Origin: Rhyacichthys aspro
Lineage: Eukaryota > Chordata > Actinopteri > Gobiiformes > Rhyacichthyidae
Length of the DNA: 64,000 nt
Assembly: GCA_036850595.1 (NCBI GenBank)
Contig: CM072168.1
Coordinates: 16,731,982 to 16,795,981 of the forward strand
Direction: 5' to 3'
The position numbers and the translations under genes were made by a program. This document shows, piece after piece, positions 34,701 through 47,269 of this stretch (the stretch's first letter is position 1; every line of letters begins with the position of its first letter). The notes beneath the pieces were generated by a model. The model was given only the letters and a program-made list of their open reading frames with translations, did no database searches and was not told the origin of the DNA.

Positions 34701-37700
34701 ATCGTTGGCCGATTGTAGCCAACTTAAAACATCATTGGCTAACTCTGGTCTTTCTGTGAGGAGTCTGCATGTGCCTCCCCGTGTCAACGTGGGTTCTCTC
34801 CGGGATCTCCGGCTTCCCTCCACCATCCAAAGACATGCATGTATAGGTGAATTGGTGACTCTAAAGTGCTCCTAGTGGATGAATGTAAGAGTGAATGGTT
34901 GTTTGTCAATGTAAGTCTAAGTGTCAGCCCTGCGACGAACTGGCCACTGTCCAGGGTGTACCCCGCCTAAGGCCCAAAGCAGCTGGGATAGGCTCCAGCC
35001 ACCCACGACCCCACCAAGTGGGATAAGCGGTAGAAGATGAATGAATGTAATAAAAATAACAATGCCATTCAGTGTGACAAGGAGTTGCAGGGCATTTCTT
35101 ATGATTTCCTGTGGCCATGTCTGTGGTGTTAATTCAATACCAAGACTAGACACTGTTCAGTGTGCTGATGCCTGTCATCACAAGATCCTAATCTTTGTCA
35201 ACTTGGAAAATGCACTTAATGTGACAACCAGTCGATGCAATTGTCACCAGAACAATCTACAAAAACAGACCTTTATTTTTCCACTTCTGGTGTTTATGGC
35301 AATGAGATAAGCCCACACAAATGATGCAGCCTATCAGAACCGAAAGAATAAGTGCTAATTCCTGCAGACGATCCTTGTGGAGCAATGTAAGCAGACAAAG
35401 ACAGGCCCAGACATTAGCGATGGCAGAGAATTTGTTTGGAATTCATGTCTCCGAGGAAAATATGAAACTGTGCCTCAAATCATTTCATTTTTGATAGCTC
35501 CTTTTCCACATAATCTGTTTATCTCCAACCACTCCTTTCTTCTGTTTATATAAGTTCATGCTGTTGATGACACAATGTTATATTGATAATGCCTTGACTA
35601 GACACAGTAGATGTTTTACACTGGAGACAACTTGATTTGAGCATGTTTTTGCTCCTGTAAACCTTACTCTCCTCTGCTCAGTGAGAGCAATAAGGTGTGG
35701 TCTTCTTCACAATGTAAGTCCATGTGTAGCATGTGCACAATAATAATAACATAACATATGCAGTATTAGACAGAGCTCTGGGTGTTAGGGCTTACAGCTG
35801 GTATTGATATCAGTGTTCTGGGGTGTGCAGGTCCCGTCGCACGCCACCCAGTCTCTCTGTGTTACCATTCCTAATGAATCCCATTCACTCAATATGGAGT
35901 TGGCAGTGTTGACCATTGTGACTGCACGCTCACCATCTTCCAGCTCTCGCAAGAAAAAGACCCTTTGGCTCAATAAGTGGCTATTCCGCATGCACAGGCA
36001 ATATCACACATTTAGATCTGTGCTTTTTCTACTCCCTCACCATTTCTTTATTGGTGCATCGCTTGTAACCTATCTCCCAAATAAAATATACCACTCCAGA
36101 AACCGCTGGTCAGTGGTATAAATAGATTGTTTAAGAATAATACCTGTATGTTGTTAGAAAAGCATTATAAGAATGCTAAATAAGTGGTAAATATTTGTGT
36201 TACAGTTAATTTATGTTTAAAGCAAAATGCACACCTTTCATCAACCACTGGTCTCAATAAACCCGATTTTAACGGCTTCAGGAACCAACGTCAAAACTGA
36301 CTCCAAATTGGATATGAATATGTTTGATTCTGGATTGAGCTTTGTTCTCTGGTGGCTGTCCATCCACTGCCCAAACAGAGGAAAAAGTGTGCAAATAGTT
36401 AAATATGGGATTTAAAATATCTTTTTTCACCATTTTTTGTACAGGAAACATTACTCTTTTACATTGTGTGAATTTGCAATAATAAATAATTCCTATGAGA
36501 GTGATTTAGTGACATCTAGTGGCAAGTGAAAATGCACTGTCCAAACACTCTAAATTGTAGATAGAATTAAGGTATAATTTGTATATAATGAGAAAACAAC
36601 TAATACCCTTTAAAGAACAGGTTTTAAACCATATTTCCAAAGTGACTCAGTTGTCAGCACATTAAAAGACCAAAAATCAACAGGCCTGTACTTCTTTGTC
36701 AAGCCTGTGGCACAAAGACATAAATCTTTGAAATGAGTAACAAATATCAAGTTTCATTGTTTTACAAAAGGGCAAATACACAAAGACATGAGTCACTTAG
36801 GATTAAGGGACTAAGGGTTAAGGAGTGTCTTTAGTGAAGAGGGAATAAGAAATATTACCAATGCAGCTGTAATAAAATCAATCTATAGATAATTTGATCA
36901 GGTTTCTGAAATATCTTAGAAGCCTATTGTGGCCAAGTGAGTAAAAATATCGAGAACAATGAACAATGCTGAAGCCACAAGTGAAGACAGACGGTCAATT
37001 TGCAGTTTTGGTTGGACATGCCTTCAGCCAGGAGTGCTAAGCTGTGACCCCGAAATAAACCAGCAGCTGTGGTGTGTTCCAGTGTAGGAGCAGGATAAAT
37101 GTCCATCCTCTCAGCACAGCAAATCCAACGATGGCAGAATTCAAAGTAATGAACAAGGAAGAAAGGAGGGCACTTTAATCCATTTTCCAAAACTTCATTC
37201 TTCCTTATTGAGGTTAGGTCTATAACAACAGGGCTTCACAAATATGGTAAACTGGCAAACAATGTATAATCTGTAACAGAGATTGCCTTAAACATAGCTA
37301 TTTTATCCATATTTTGTGTAAAGACTGACTCATGACTGTATCTTCTCAGATATCCGAGAGACAGCGTTCGTGTATGCCATCACAGCAGCCGGTGTTACAC
37401 ATGCTGTGACGCAGGCCTGCAGTATGGGGGACCTCCTGCAGTGTGGCTGCGAGGCCACCAGGAACAGAGCCCCTCCCAGGCCGCCCTCGTACTCTCCGGG
37501 CGACGGGGTCAAGTGGGAGTGGGGCGGCTGCGGGGATGATGTGGAGTTTGGATATGACAAGTCCAAGCAGTTTATGGACGCAAAAAGGAGAAGAGGGAAA
37601 AGTGACATCAGGACGCTTATAGACCTGCACAACAATGAGGCTGGGAGACTGGTAAGAGCTGTTCAATATAGTGTTTTACTGAAGAATGTAATGTACTGTG

Positions 37701-39981
37701 GCTTATAATGTAGCTTATAAATAGAAGAATAGAATAAATACTTGGACCAGTGATTCTCAATCCTCTCAGACTCAGCACCACCTCAAGAAATATTTAGTTT
37801 TGAGACCCAATAAGAGACCATGAAACATTTCAGACATTGAGTCTCAAACTTTAAAAGCCATATGGAGATAGCATGTTCTGCTAGCATTAACCTTAAATAC
37901 AGTAAACTTTGTGCCCCATTATACATGTAATTAGGATTTGGCATAAAAGCAAGGCCATGTTTTAGTCTATATTAAACTGAAAGCTGCTGTATAATAATTT
38001 ATTCAAATTAATTTGACACTACACTGCTTGTTCCACATTGAACGGATTCGAAAAAATCAGATAGGTGAGAGTTTCCTCACAAATAGATCAGACTAACTTG
38101 GATCACACTTGTGTTATTCGCTAACATTTCGGCAACCCTGGTGTTGCTTGTCCCGTGGAATGTTCCATCATTCCTTGAACATGTGAAAAAAGAAAGACAT
38201 GGCCTCTAGTCATATTTGTGTAGTGCTGTAAGCTGATATTCTTACAAGAATCAGGTTTCTGAAACACAAAAACAAGAGCGTGCCACACATTTTGTTTTCA
38301 AGCCTTGGAGGCAGTGAGCTTCTAACATTTCCACAGCCCTTGTAGAAGTTTAAAGTTCCTCTTTGTTGAGAATGCGAGTGAGTGAATTATGGCCCCGACA
38401 AGTCAACGTGTTAGAAAGAGAGCATAGATAAGCCCTGAATTCTTAACGTAAATGAAATAAGGTAATAAAGTGATTTGGTATTGAATATTTCAGCTCATAA
38501 TTATTTTAACGACAGCCGTTAGTGTGTTTCTAGTGACGCTGCTTGCAGAAATGTTCACGCATGCACGAGCAAATCACGAGTTGTAAAGTTCACTTCAGCC
38601 GGGGTCAAAGACAGGTGGAGAGGAGAGGATTTTGGGACATAGTCCAAGTGTAGCATTAGTGAACAAACAATTTAGAACATAAGAAGAGACCTGCTCACGA
38701 GGAGTTGGGAAATCAATGTGTTGTAATAGATCCAGATGAGTGTGTGCGTGAGTGCTTGTGGGTCGGTGCGAGCAGGGAAGTGTGTGTGCATGCATGATGG
38801 GTTAATTATGTGCAGTATAAGTGAATGATCTGTTGTCAAGGCTTGTTAGATGGTAGAAGGCCAGAGGCGGTAAGAAAGGAGAGGGGGGGTGGGGAGGTGA
38901 ATTCCTTCTGAATAGCGTCTGCTTTTATCTTACCTATCTATCAGTGTGTGCCTGTGTATGTGCGTGTCCTCCAGTAGCTTTGTCTCTGATATACATCATG
39001 AAAACACAATAATAAATTACTTCTCTTCAAGTGTCAAAGACTGTTCTGATTTACTCCAGGGAACAGGTTTAAAAGTTTTCTTTGTCCCATTTTCTGTTTG
39101 ATCAAACCTCATCTTTCTTTTTGTCCACTTTTTGTCCTGCTCTGAACCCAGTGATTCTAAAAACCCCAAATAATTTAATTTACACTACATCTGATTATTT
39201 GTTAGAGATATTATAGAGATTTTATTTTTTTATTTTTTTTGTAGGCCACAACTCAAGCCATCACTAAATGTGCTCTTATTGGCGGATTTTGTATTGTGCT
39301 GTCGATCTAAAATTGAGAAATGAAAATTGAAACATTGATGACATTGTGAAACGGTAAAAAGTTGCCCTTCTGGCTTCTGGCCAAGTGTTTAGACATGAGA
39401 ATGTATAGCCAACTTCAATCACATGTACATATAACATGAAATATTGAAAGAGACATTTTCATTTTTCTTCTTCTGATATACATTGATAAACGTGCCTCTC
39501 TCTTTGTCTCGGCTCTCAGGCGGTGAAGCTCTACATGAGGACTGAGTGTAAGTGCCATGGGCTGTCAGGCTCATGCACACTGCGCACATGCTGGAAGAAG
39601 ATGCCTCATTTTCGTGAGGTGGGCGACCGGCTGCTGGAGCGTTTTAACGGTGCGTCCAAAGTGATGGGCGGCAACGATGGAAAGACCCTGATCCCTGTGG
39701 GTCAGAACATAAAACCACCGGACAAACAGGACCTGATTTATTCAGACGAGTCGCCGGACTTCTGCCAGGCTAATCGTAAAACAGGCTCTCTGGGCACCAG
39801 GGGGCGCACGTGCAACAGCACAGCCATGGACATCAGTGGCTGTGACCTGCTGTGCTGTCAGCGCGGCTACAAGGAGGAGACTGTAGTGTTTGAGGAGAAC
39901 TGCTTGTGTCGATTCCACTGGTGTTGTGTCGTCCAGTGCAAGAAGTGCTTGGTCCGAAAAGAGCTTAGTCTCTGTCACTGA
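21385..39981 (+). CDS. wnt6: Wnt-6 secreted signalling ligand
   Basis: Secreted, palmitoleoylated glycoprotein that binds Frizzled/LRP receptors. Four coding exons give 354 residues (human WNT6 365): 21385-21464, 31224-31444, 37350-37651 and 39520-39981. Phases join exactly and all introns are GT-AG. Residues 1-24 form a hydrophobic signal peptide. GLWWAVGSPLVMDPNSICRK immediately after it is diagnostic for Wnt6. Exon 2 has the RRWNCTS N-glycosylation site; exon 3 has AITAAGVTHAVTQACSMG and WEWGGCGDD; exon 4 has CHGLSGSC with Ser217 as the expected lipidation site, then the cysteine-rich C-terminal domain ending CLCRFHWCCVVQC and RKELSLCH. The start ATG has A at -3 and opens the signal peptide. 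wnt10a follows in the same orientation, as in mammals. Teleosts can have wnt6a and wnt6b; linkage to wnt10a suggests wnt6b, but I cannot prove the copy. Confidence 0.97.
22286..22590. mobile_element. MITE-like element with TTAAAG terminal inverted repeats
   Basis: The left end, TTAAAGCAACTCTATG, and the reverse complement of the right end, TTAAAGTGACACTATA, match at 17 of 23 positions when extended. The interior, about 305 bp overall, is non-coding. This is consistent with an old non-autonomous DNA transposon with a TTAA-type target. Confidence 0.5.
22718..22770. repeat. (GT)n microsatellite
   Basis: About twenty uninterrupted GT units followed by an interrupted GT tail, in wnt6 intron 1. 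Confidence 0.95.
25264..25320. repeat. Interrupted GT-rich microsatellite
   Basis: GT/TGTC units with interruptions in wnt6 intron 1. Confidence 0.85.
30340..30540. promoter_or_regulatory. Candidate regulatory island in wnt6 intron 1
   Basis: A non-repetitive stretch less than 1 kb before wnt6 exon 2. It has a perfect POU octamer ATGCAAAT at 30363-30370, an E-box CAGCTG near 30430 and several AT-rich homeodomain-like cores. This resembles vertebrate conserved non-coding elements; conservation could not be tested. Confidence 0.25.
31942..32004. repeat. Nested perfect inverted repeats (GC-rich island)
   Basis: TGACCTCA (31942-31949) pairs with TGAGGTCA (31965-31972). Overlapping them, CAGCCAGCCT (31956-31965) pairs with AGGCTGGCTG (31995-32004). 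Both arm pairs are perfect and they are mutually exclusive as hairpins. The first also presents two nuclear-receptor-like AGGTCA half-sites. Confidence 0.6.
34617..35057 (+). mobile_element. tRNA-derived SINE with target-site duplication
   Basis: The element body is 34631-35043. A perfect 14-bp direct repeat, AATGTAATAAAAAT, flanks it (34617-34630 and 35044-35057). The head has Pol III promoter boxes: A box TAGCAGAGTGG near 34642 and B box GAGTTCGACCC near 34684. The body has the segments typical of a very common teleost dispersed repeat (gtgggttctctccggg, catccaaagacatgcat, ccagggtgtaccccgcc, gctgggataggctccag) and a ggataagcgg...gatgaatga tail. There is no protein-coding capacity. Confidence 0.85.
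37652..39519 (+). other. wnt6 intron 3
   Basis: A 1.9-kb intron, gtaaga to ctcag. It starts with a degraded hAT-type terminus at 37748 and is otherwise unremarkable AT-rich sequence. Confidence 0.7.
37748..37960 (+). mobile_element. Degraded hAT-type repeat (left terminus)
   Basis: CAGTGATTCTCAATC followed by ctcagactcagcaccacc resembles the CAGTGGTTCTCAA-type termini of non-autonomous hAT elements. No matching right terminus was found, so the right boundary is a guess. Confidence 0.35.
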
Positions 39982-42400
39982 TGAACTCATGGACTGAGCT
40001 GGAGTCATCACATGACTGATGGACAACACTTGGAGGTCTACATCACTTAGTGGGAAACAGGTTTACACCTGACACAGTCAGTCCCATTTATTTAACACAT
40101 TTCAAATCTGGTTTCAGTCTGGTTTCCTAAAGGTGGTGACAGGACATTCCCAGGAGCCGGGAAGAAAGGGGGACTATAAGAAGTAAAACAGAGAAAATTA
40201 AACTACCTATTATTGTTTCTTGTTTCTGGAAAAGGACCAAAGAATGTGAAAATGTGTATATTCCACCGCAGCCAAAGACAGAAATTAGTTTCTCTTTTTA
40301 CGACCAGTTTCATCTGTAGACTGCCGTTAAAACTAAAAACACGCTGATACATGGAGCTTAATGAATAACATGCCTCAGCATGTATGGTTCTGACCTTAAA
40401 TAATCATTTTCCAACTTGGCTTATTGTCTGTACTTACAGGAAAAAGTCTGTACTTTCGAGGAAAAAAGAATAATGCTCTGCTAAGTGAGTTATCTTACAG
40501 CTACACATTTGCATTAAGGAGCCACGCCTGTGTGCAACTTCATGAGCTGCTTGATAAACATTTATAATATAGCCTCCCAGCTTATAACAACACATAAAAC
40601 ATTTTATGTATCAGTAACCGGCTTTGAACAAGTGATATCAGTGACCAACCTGTTGGCTCAAAGTTAGAGTTTATGATGCAGTGAATCACACAAACAGTGG
40701 TATATAGTGTTGTATTTTTTATCTGCAAATGTTTTTACAGTTTTGTGCCTTGCAGGTGTTGTCCACAGGTGAAGCTGCACAATGCTGTTGAATGGACACA
40801 ATAACATTCCTGACAATACAAACATAAAAATACTAAATACTCATTTTAAAATGGCTCCATCGGTCAAGAATGAGTTGGGAAACACAACTGTTTAACGCCA
40901 GACTTTGTGACTAAAGTGGGGTCCAAGTAATTTCAAAATATCTTTCTGAGCATTTATAAACTGTTGAAATATGGATGTCACATGAAAAATGCCAAAGTTA
41001 TATGTTTTAAAATGCATTTGTATTAGGCTGGATGTAGCTTTTTAGCATTGCTTACAGAATCCTATAAAGGGACATGGGAACACACATTTTGAAGATGCTG
41101 CAAACACCACGCTTTAGATGTGGAGTGGGCCCACCAGCAAAAGCTGTTATTTATAAACGAACACATGACAAGACTACTCTTTCCACTTCTCAAAAGCACT
41201 TTGGATACGACGACCGCCTTGGACTCCTCAACAGACTCTGTTGGGGGCTGGCTGTGCGAGGAAACCTTTATTTACATGACATTGTTTTGTTTTTCTGAAA
41301 TGTATATGATGTATGTTGTTTTGTATCTATTCTGATATACAGGGCTAACGTAATAATGCACTTTGGATGCTAGCTTTTCTCCTGTTTGTGTGTATGTGTC
41401 TATGATGGACAGAAGGTGTTGACTGTGTGTCTGTGCAGGTTCTCCAGTTATCAGTGTGTTTTTTTTCTGATTGTAGCTTCCATATACTGTATCTTTAAAT
41501 CACATTGTATTGTTAAAAGCACACTCCTGGAGCTCACACATCTCTTTTGTGTCTGACAAGCTGGTTTAAGATCTGCACCATGTAATCTTGTATTCACAGA
41601 GTACACTAATAGTGACCGTGAATGGCATTAACCTCTTCCAATGCAATTTCTGTTAGTAATATTCAACACTATGTCACTTATTTGAGTGAAACTGCATCTG
41701 AAGACGCACATGATGGAGACAAAGTGTTGACCGTTCTGGTAAGACCCATCAAAATAATGAGTTTGGTATTTATTTTAACGACTTTAGGGTTATATATTTT
41801 GAGGAGGTATAGTCACTCTTTTCATGTTTTTCTTTGGTTTGTTAAATTCTTCAAGATTTACCTGGAAATTTTGTTAAGCCACAAAAGAGAAGCATGAGCA
41901 AAGGGTTCGGACTTTTTTTTTTTTTTTTTTAATTAATGACCTGGATTTTAACATTCATTTCAAGCTCTTGCAGTTGTAAGACAAAGCACAATTAGGATAA
42001 ACATATTGCAGTAAATGCATTTGTTGTTGCATCCCAGGAATCAAATATACTCCAGGGCTACTAGTTTGGACCAAAACGGAATAAGTCATTTTCCATTTTA
42101 AGTGGTAATATATCCATTCCCCGTGTGTACAAGTCACAAATAGCATCAACCAGTTTCATTACAGGTAAAAGCTCTATATTGACTGATTCTCATACATTGA
42201 CATCTTAGTAATCAATATTCACCTGTCAGCTATGTTTTTATGTCTACAGTTGTTTATTCATTATTAATTGCTTCATTTATGTCATTTCATTTGACAGAGA
42301 TACCATCTTCATACACGTGCACAGTTGCTTTTAGCGGACATGTACAGTTTGTGACTTCCGTGCAAAATCTTTAAAAATAAAAAGTCAACCACTTGAACAT
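39982..42400 (+). other. wnt6 3' UTR and downstream
   Basis: Non-coding sequence after the wnt6 stop. The first canonical AATAAA I see is at 42376-42381, with a weaker ATTAAA at 40197-40202, so the UTR length is uncertain. A T-run lies near 41911-41930. Confidence 0.3.
42376..42381 (+). terminator. Possible polyadenylation signal AATAAA (wnt6)
   Basis: Canonical hexamer 2.4 kb after the stop. It may be coincidental in AT-rich DNA. Confidence 0.2.
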
Positions 42401-43439
42401 TCTCATGAATAACCTGCAAGAACATTTTTATCACAACCAGTGCTGCAAAGAAGAACAGTGCTTCTCCACAAATGTATATAAACTAATATATACAGTCTAA
42501 TTTTGATTCATTTTTGACAGCTTATTTCACTGTTTCCTCACACAGGCCAGGTCTAATTGTGTTGTTTGATCTTATTAATGCTGCAGAAATGAAATGCAAG
42601 TAGGCCTGCATTAGTCTAAGCTATACAAGTTACCACAAGTTCATATTTTCCAGGAATTTGTTGCACAGTGGTTTGTTGCAGAGTCAGGTCAGCGCTTTAG
42701 CTCAAGAATTAACCCGTAGAAGAGGTGAATGCTGAAATGAGAATGCTTTTTAGCTCTTCTGTAGAACTCCAGGTCGTGCAGGTCTTCAGCGCCACATGTG
42801 CAACGCCAGAGAAAATAGACAAGTGAGCAGATAGATTTATTGAAGCATTGGTATAAATATAGTTGCCTGTCGACATCTGTGTGCATGTGGCTGCTTGTGT
42901 CTGTCTGTGTGCGTATGTGTGTCCGCGGCCAGGTTAGGACGGGTGTATTTTTCCATGTGTCCCTCGGAGACAGAGAAATAGTGCTTAAGGAATGCAGCGT
43001 GGTCCCAGCAAGAGGTTTTTTTTTTCTAAAGCAAACCACACACAAAGCATTAATGAAGGGTTGCCACGTTAAATGGATGTATAGTGATGAGCTGCTGTCA
43101 TTTGTGTAAATCAGTGCCATGTTTATTATCTACGCCACTGGAGACATGGTGGTCCTTGTTCTTTTTTTATTTTTTTTTAATTGATGCTGCATTATACTTC
43201 ATGAAGAGGTTATTGGGACATAAAAGCTGGATTCAGAAGCATTAACACTGGATCTGCAGAGCTATTGCCAGCTGATTGATTTTTCTAATGGGAAAAATAC
43301 AGGAAATTGATTCAATCAGTCACTCATGTACCAAAGACTGAACTGCAAGGTTGCACATTATGTACCAATTTACATAACTATTACCTATTTTTATAAAACA
43401 ACAGGTGTATTTTTAAAACATTTTTTGGCGTTTTAGATT

Positions 43440-43760
43440 AATGGGCATGACTACAGGTGTTGAATGGGTTAAGCAAACCAGGCAACTGCCTCGGACCCCA
43501 AAGTAGTGGGCCAAAATTGCTGATATTTATTCTGGGGCCACTAAATAAATATGCACTTCACTTAAATGATATATACATTGATTTACATATATTGATTTGC
43601 ATGTATGTTTTAAGGGTGTTTGTATTTAACCAATAACAAGATAAAGCAATTCTTTGTATAATCATCAATATGATTGTATCCCTTATGTACAGTGTCTTTT
43701 GGAGGCCCCTGTGCCTCCTGCTTGGGGCCCCCACTGTCAGTAGATACGCCTCTGGGAACG
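43440..43760. mobile_element. Probable old DNA-transposon-derived repeat
   Basis: Contains caggcaactgcctcggacccc near the left and a GC-rich block with aggcccctgtgcctcc and ttggggcccccactg near the right, ending gatacgcctctggga. This vocabulary is typical of dispersed fish repeats. The termini are not defined. Confidence 0.3.
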
Positions 43761-45237
43761 GCTTCACCAGGTGACCCCTAAAGGCACCCCATAAATGACT
43801 CCTGGAGTTAGAAGGCTGCTTTCATCGAGGTGTCAATAACTAGTGTGGTTATTTACACCCAATCATCTTTTATTGAATGAGCAAGTAATAAAGATATCCA
43901 GAAGTGAAATGAAGAGAAGCTGGTAGTAACTTGACTGTATCACACTCTATTTGTGTTTGTATGGATTTCTTTGATCCTCCATTAATCAGGCAGTGAGATG
44001 GTGCTTACACAAAGGGTGCATCTAAAGATAAACTCAGTGTGGGGTTGTATCTGATATGACTATTATAACAGGAGTGGGAGAGATAAACATCCAGGGAGAG
44101 TTAAAGACGTCATACAAACCAAAGTGATGCTTTTCTATGTGAAATAAAAGGCTAATCCATCATGGCTTTGAGGTAGAGGCTTGAACACACACACACTTCC
44201 AGCGTAGCTGTGTTTTTGGAAAAGACAGTGATCTTCATGAGTTAATGTAGGCCCTGGAGGTGACTGCTCAGCTGCTGTCTAAGTCCATCAGCCCACCCAA
44301 ATAGGCCGCTCCAGGTAAGAGTCCATTTTGCACATTAAGTGTACTCTCCACCTTTTAAACACGGCTTTCTTGCCTCGAGACCTATATATGACATTCACTG
44401 TACAAACAAACAAAGCGTGAAAGACTTGACTTATCTTGTTCGTGAACTTGAGGTGAGTGCTGAGTCTGATAAATTGCTTTTCAGATAAAACCCAAGCTAT
44501 AGTTATTTTGAAACACATTTTGGCAGTATAACCTCCCATACAACAAAAGAGTGAGCTCACAGGCTTTCTTTAACAGTTTGTTGCCACATAGCCTTGAGAA
44601 ACACATTTTTGATCATTATAGTGGGTGGATAAACATGAAAATGGCTTCACATTGTACCCCTATAACCTCTCAGAAATGTGTCCCACGTCTCTTGGCTCTC
44701 CTCTGTCACACACCCTCTTAATTGTGTCATCCATCAAACTCCAAAAACTCTCAGCCGTCCCACCCATTTCTTCTTCTCGGCTGTTATCTCGTCTTGTAAA
44801 AACATGGCTGCCAGACGTCAGCGGCGGTGGTGCTGTCCAGTGTGGCTCATTTGGCTCAGTGGCTGACACGGCGGGTCCTTTCACTTTAGGACAGAGACAA
44901 TAAACACAGTTGTTTGCGTAACAACACTAATGGAATGTACTGATGGGAAGCAGACCACCGGCTCACCAGCTAAACGTGTGCACATGTTCAAGAGCAAGTA
45001 CTTTGAATTTTTGCTCTAAAAAGACAGACTAAAAACTTCCATGCAGACATACACATATGCCCCCTAGCCTTAAGAAACATACTTTGTTTGTGTCAGTATC
45101 AATTCTGATGATTGAACACTAGATGGGGCCCTTAGAACAGAAAGCTGAAGCATCATCTCTTCAACAACAGTGACAATGGTGATAACAAGGGCTAAATGTT
45201 ACTAAATCAGTTATAAAATTAGTAAGTACCTGGTTGT

Positions 45238-45331
45238 ATTATTATTATTATTATTTAAGAAGTAAAAAAAGAGGAGGGGGGGGGGGTTTATTAGTATTAT
45301 TATTATTATATTTATTATTATTATTATTGTT

Positions 45332-45367
<36 letters not shown>

Positions 45368-45370
45368 TAT
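45238..45370. repeat. Compound microsatellite (ATT)n - G11 - (TAT)n - (TAG)n
   Basis: (ATT)n at 45238-45254, an 11-base G-run at 45276-45286, TTA/TAT repeats at 45290-45330 and about twelve AGT/TAG units at 45332-45367. Confidence 0.95.
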
Positions 45371-45487
45371 TTTTTTTATGTTGTCTAATTCAAATTGAGT
45401 AAAGGACCTTTAAAGGACCAGATTTGTACCTTGAGCATTTCTACCAAGTCTTTACCATTTTGTTTATTTGAGCAAAGAATATATGAT

Positions 45488-45580
45488 TAGGGATGTCCCA
45501 AGACCACTTTTTTTTTCCCAGAATGAGAATGAGAACAAATACTAATATTAAGTACTCACTGTTTCTAAGAAAAAGCTAAA
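45488..45580. mobile_element. Degenerate TAGGGATGTCCC-type terminus
   Basis: attagggatgtccca followed by ccactttttttt and aatgagaatgag...aatattaagtactca resembles the start of a widespread fish hAT-like repeat. There is no identifiable second end. Confidence 0.3.
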
Positions 45581-47269
45581 CTAAGCTAATTACTTCATGT
45601 TTATTGATCTTACACAGAATTCAGGGCCATGTTGGCTTATAAGAAGTATTTTTAAGAGGCTTGATTTAAAAAAAAAAAAAAGTTTTTGAGCCTTGTGCCA
45701 CAAATAACAGAGTTGAAATTGTAGTTTGCTCAACTCTTAATAATAATAATTATCTTTTACAGATAAATATTTCAAAAATGCTGTATGTTTTGTGTGTATG
45801 TATTACCAGAGCCTACTCCATGTGCAGGCCTGAATTTTTTGCATGGACATTTTACCTTACAGCCTCATATAATTATCCAGCTTTTATAAACCTCTCATAA
45901 GGGTCTGTAAACACATTCCTCCACTCTGTGCGTCTCTCTTACATACCTATCTGCATGAACTACACATGAACAGAAGCGTTCATAAACACAGACACACGCA
46001 CAAACAGTCTCTGAGACAAGAGTTGAACGCAAACATGTTGTAATCACGCTCAATTAGGGATACTCAAAGGTTAGTGAGGCGGCAAGGAAAACAAGTCATT
46101 TTAAACCCTTAAAGCAAAGTGACTGTGAAGGAACACTAGCACGTACAATACCTGCAATAAACTTGTGGCAAGGCAGGCATATACTGGATGCTACGCTAAA
46201 CAGGCTACCCTTTAATGAACTTGAACTGTTCCCAATATGTATCCATACAATTGTGTGCTAACTCAACTAGCCTGCAACACTTGCTGGACCCTAGGCCTGT
46301 TATTAATGAAAAAGTAGAAAGATGAAATTGTTATATTTAATGCATTTACTGGTTTTGAAACACTGTCTCTGGGATATTTTCATACCAATAGAAAAAGGTT
46401 AATTCAGGACCCCCTTTGGTGCCTGTTTTGTTAAGAGCTCACAGAGAGGTTTTACCTGCCCCGGGCGAGTGTTCTCTGTACATTCTGTTAGCCGCTAAAA
46501 TGTTTCCAAAATAAATCCATGTTCTCACAACCCGGGATATTTTGATTACTTTGATGGTTTCAATGATTAGAACCATGTTTCAGTCTCAGTATGAGGATTG
46601 CAACATAGGAACTACACAAGTGTGGAGAGATATAAGTGTGTGGTTACCAGCAGATACAGTATGTGACACTAAAATCTCCAAAATATAGCTTTTGACTGGT
46701 GAAGGTTTAGTTTTTGTAGGTAAAAAGGTTTTCTTTTGTGGTAATTACAAAAATAAACACCAGATGGCACCACAGCAGTAGCCTTAACTGAGGATTTACA
46801 ATTCACTGTGACGTTTACAGTACCTCAGGAAATGATAAAAGAAGTCTGGGCACTATGATGGATGGCCCATAAGCCTTTCAGTAGCTGTTGACTCCATCTA
46901 GTGGTACAAAGTGATATTACAAACTCCCTGGGACAGCAGTTTTTGAGCCATTTGTTGACATTTTGGCAATGGTAAAACATTTCAAAATCACGTGAAAGTT
47001 TATTATTCATGAAGTCTTTTTTTGAATCCATATCCAGCCAACATAATAAATCACTGCATGTATATATTAGTCAAACATGTGTCAGCAAGGCCAAATCCAT
47101 ACTCATTCTTGACGTTTTCTTTCAGTCAATTGCTGTTCAAGGGCAAGAAGAGCAACTGTTTTCATAATGGAGTAGTTCTTGTTTGAGACTTTCTCTTTTT
47201 CAAAGGAACACTTCAATCTTAGATGCCATCCATCAGAAAACCCGATTGTTTGACTCTGGGCCCTGTCAT

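Larger units (their letters stand above)
31445..37349 (+). other. wnt6 intron 2
   Basis: A 5.9-kb intron, gtgagt to tctcag. It contains nested inverted repeats at 31942-32004, the SINE at 34631-35043, and AT-rich unique sequence. No coding exon is visible between wnt6 exons 2 and 3. Confidence 0.7.

Noticed and set aside
34631..34705. tRNA-like sequence
   Set aside because: A and B boxes are present, but the sequence is continuous with a dispersed-repeat body and flanked by a target-site duplication. It is the head of a SINE, not a tRNA gene.
37346..37666. Antisense frames over wnt6 exon 3
   Set aside because: They are reverse-strand shadows of a GC-rich Wnt exon.
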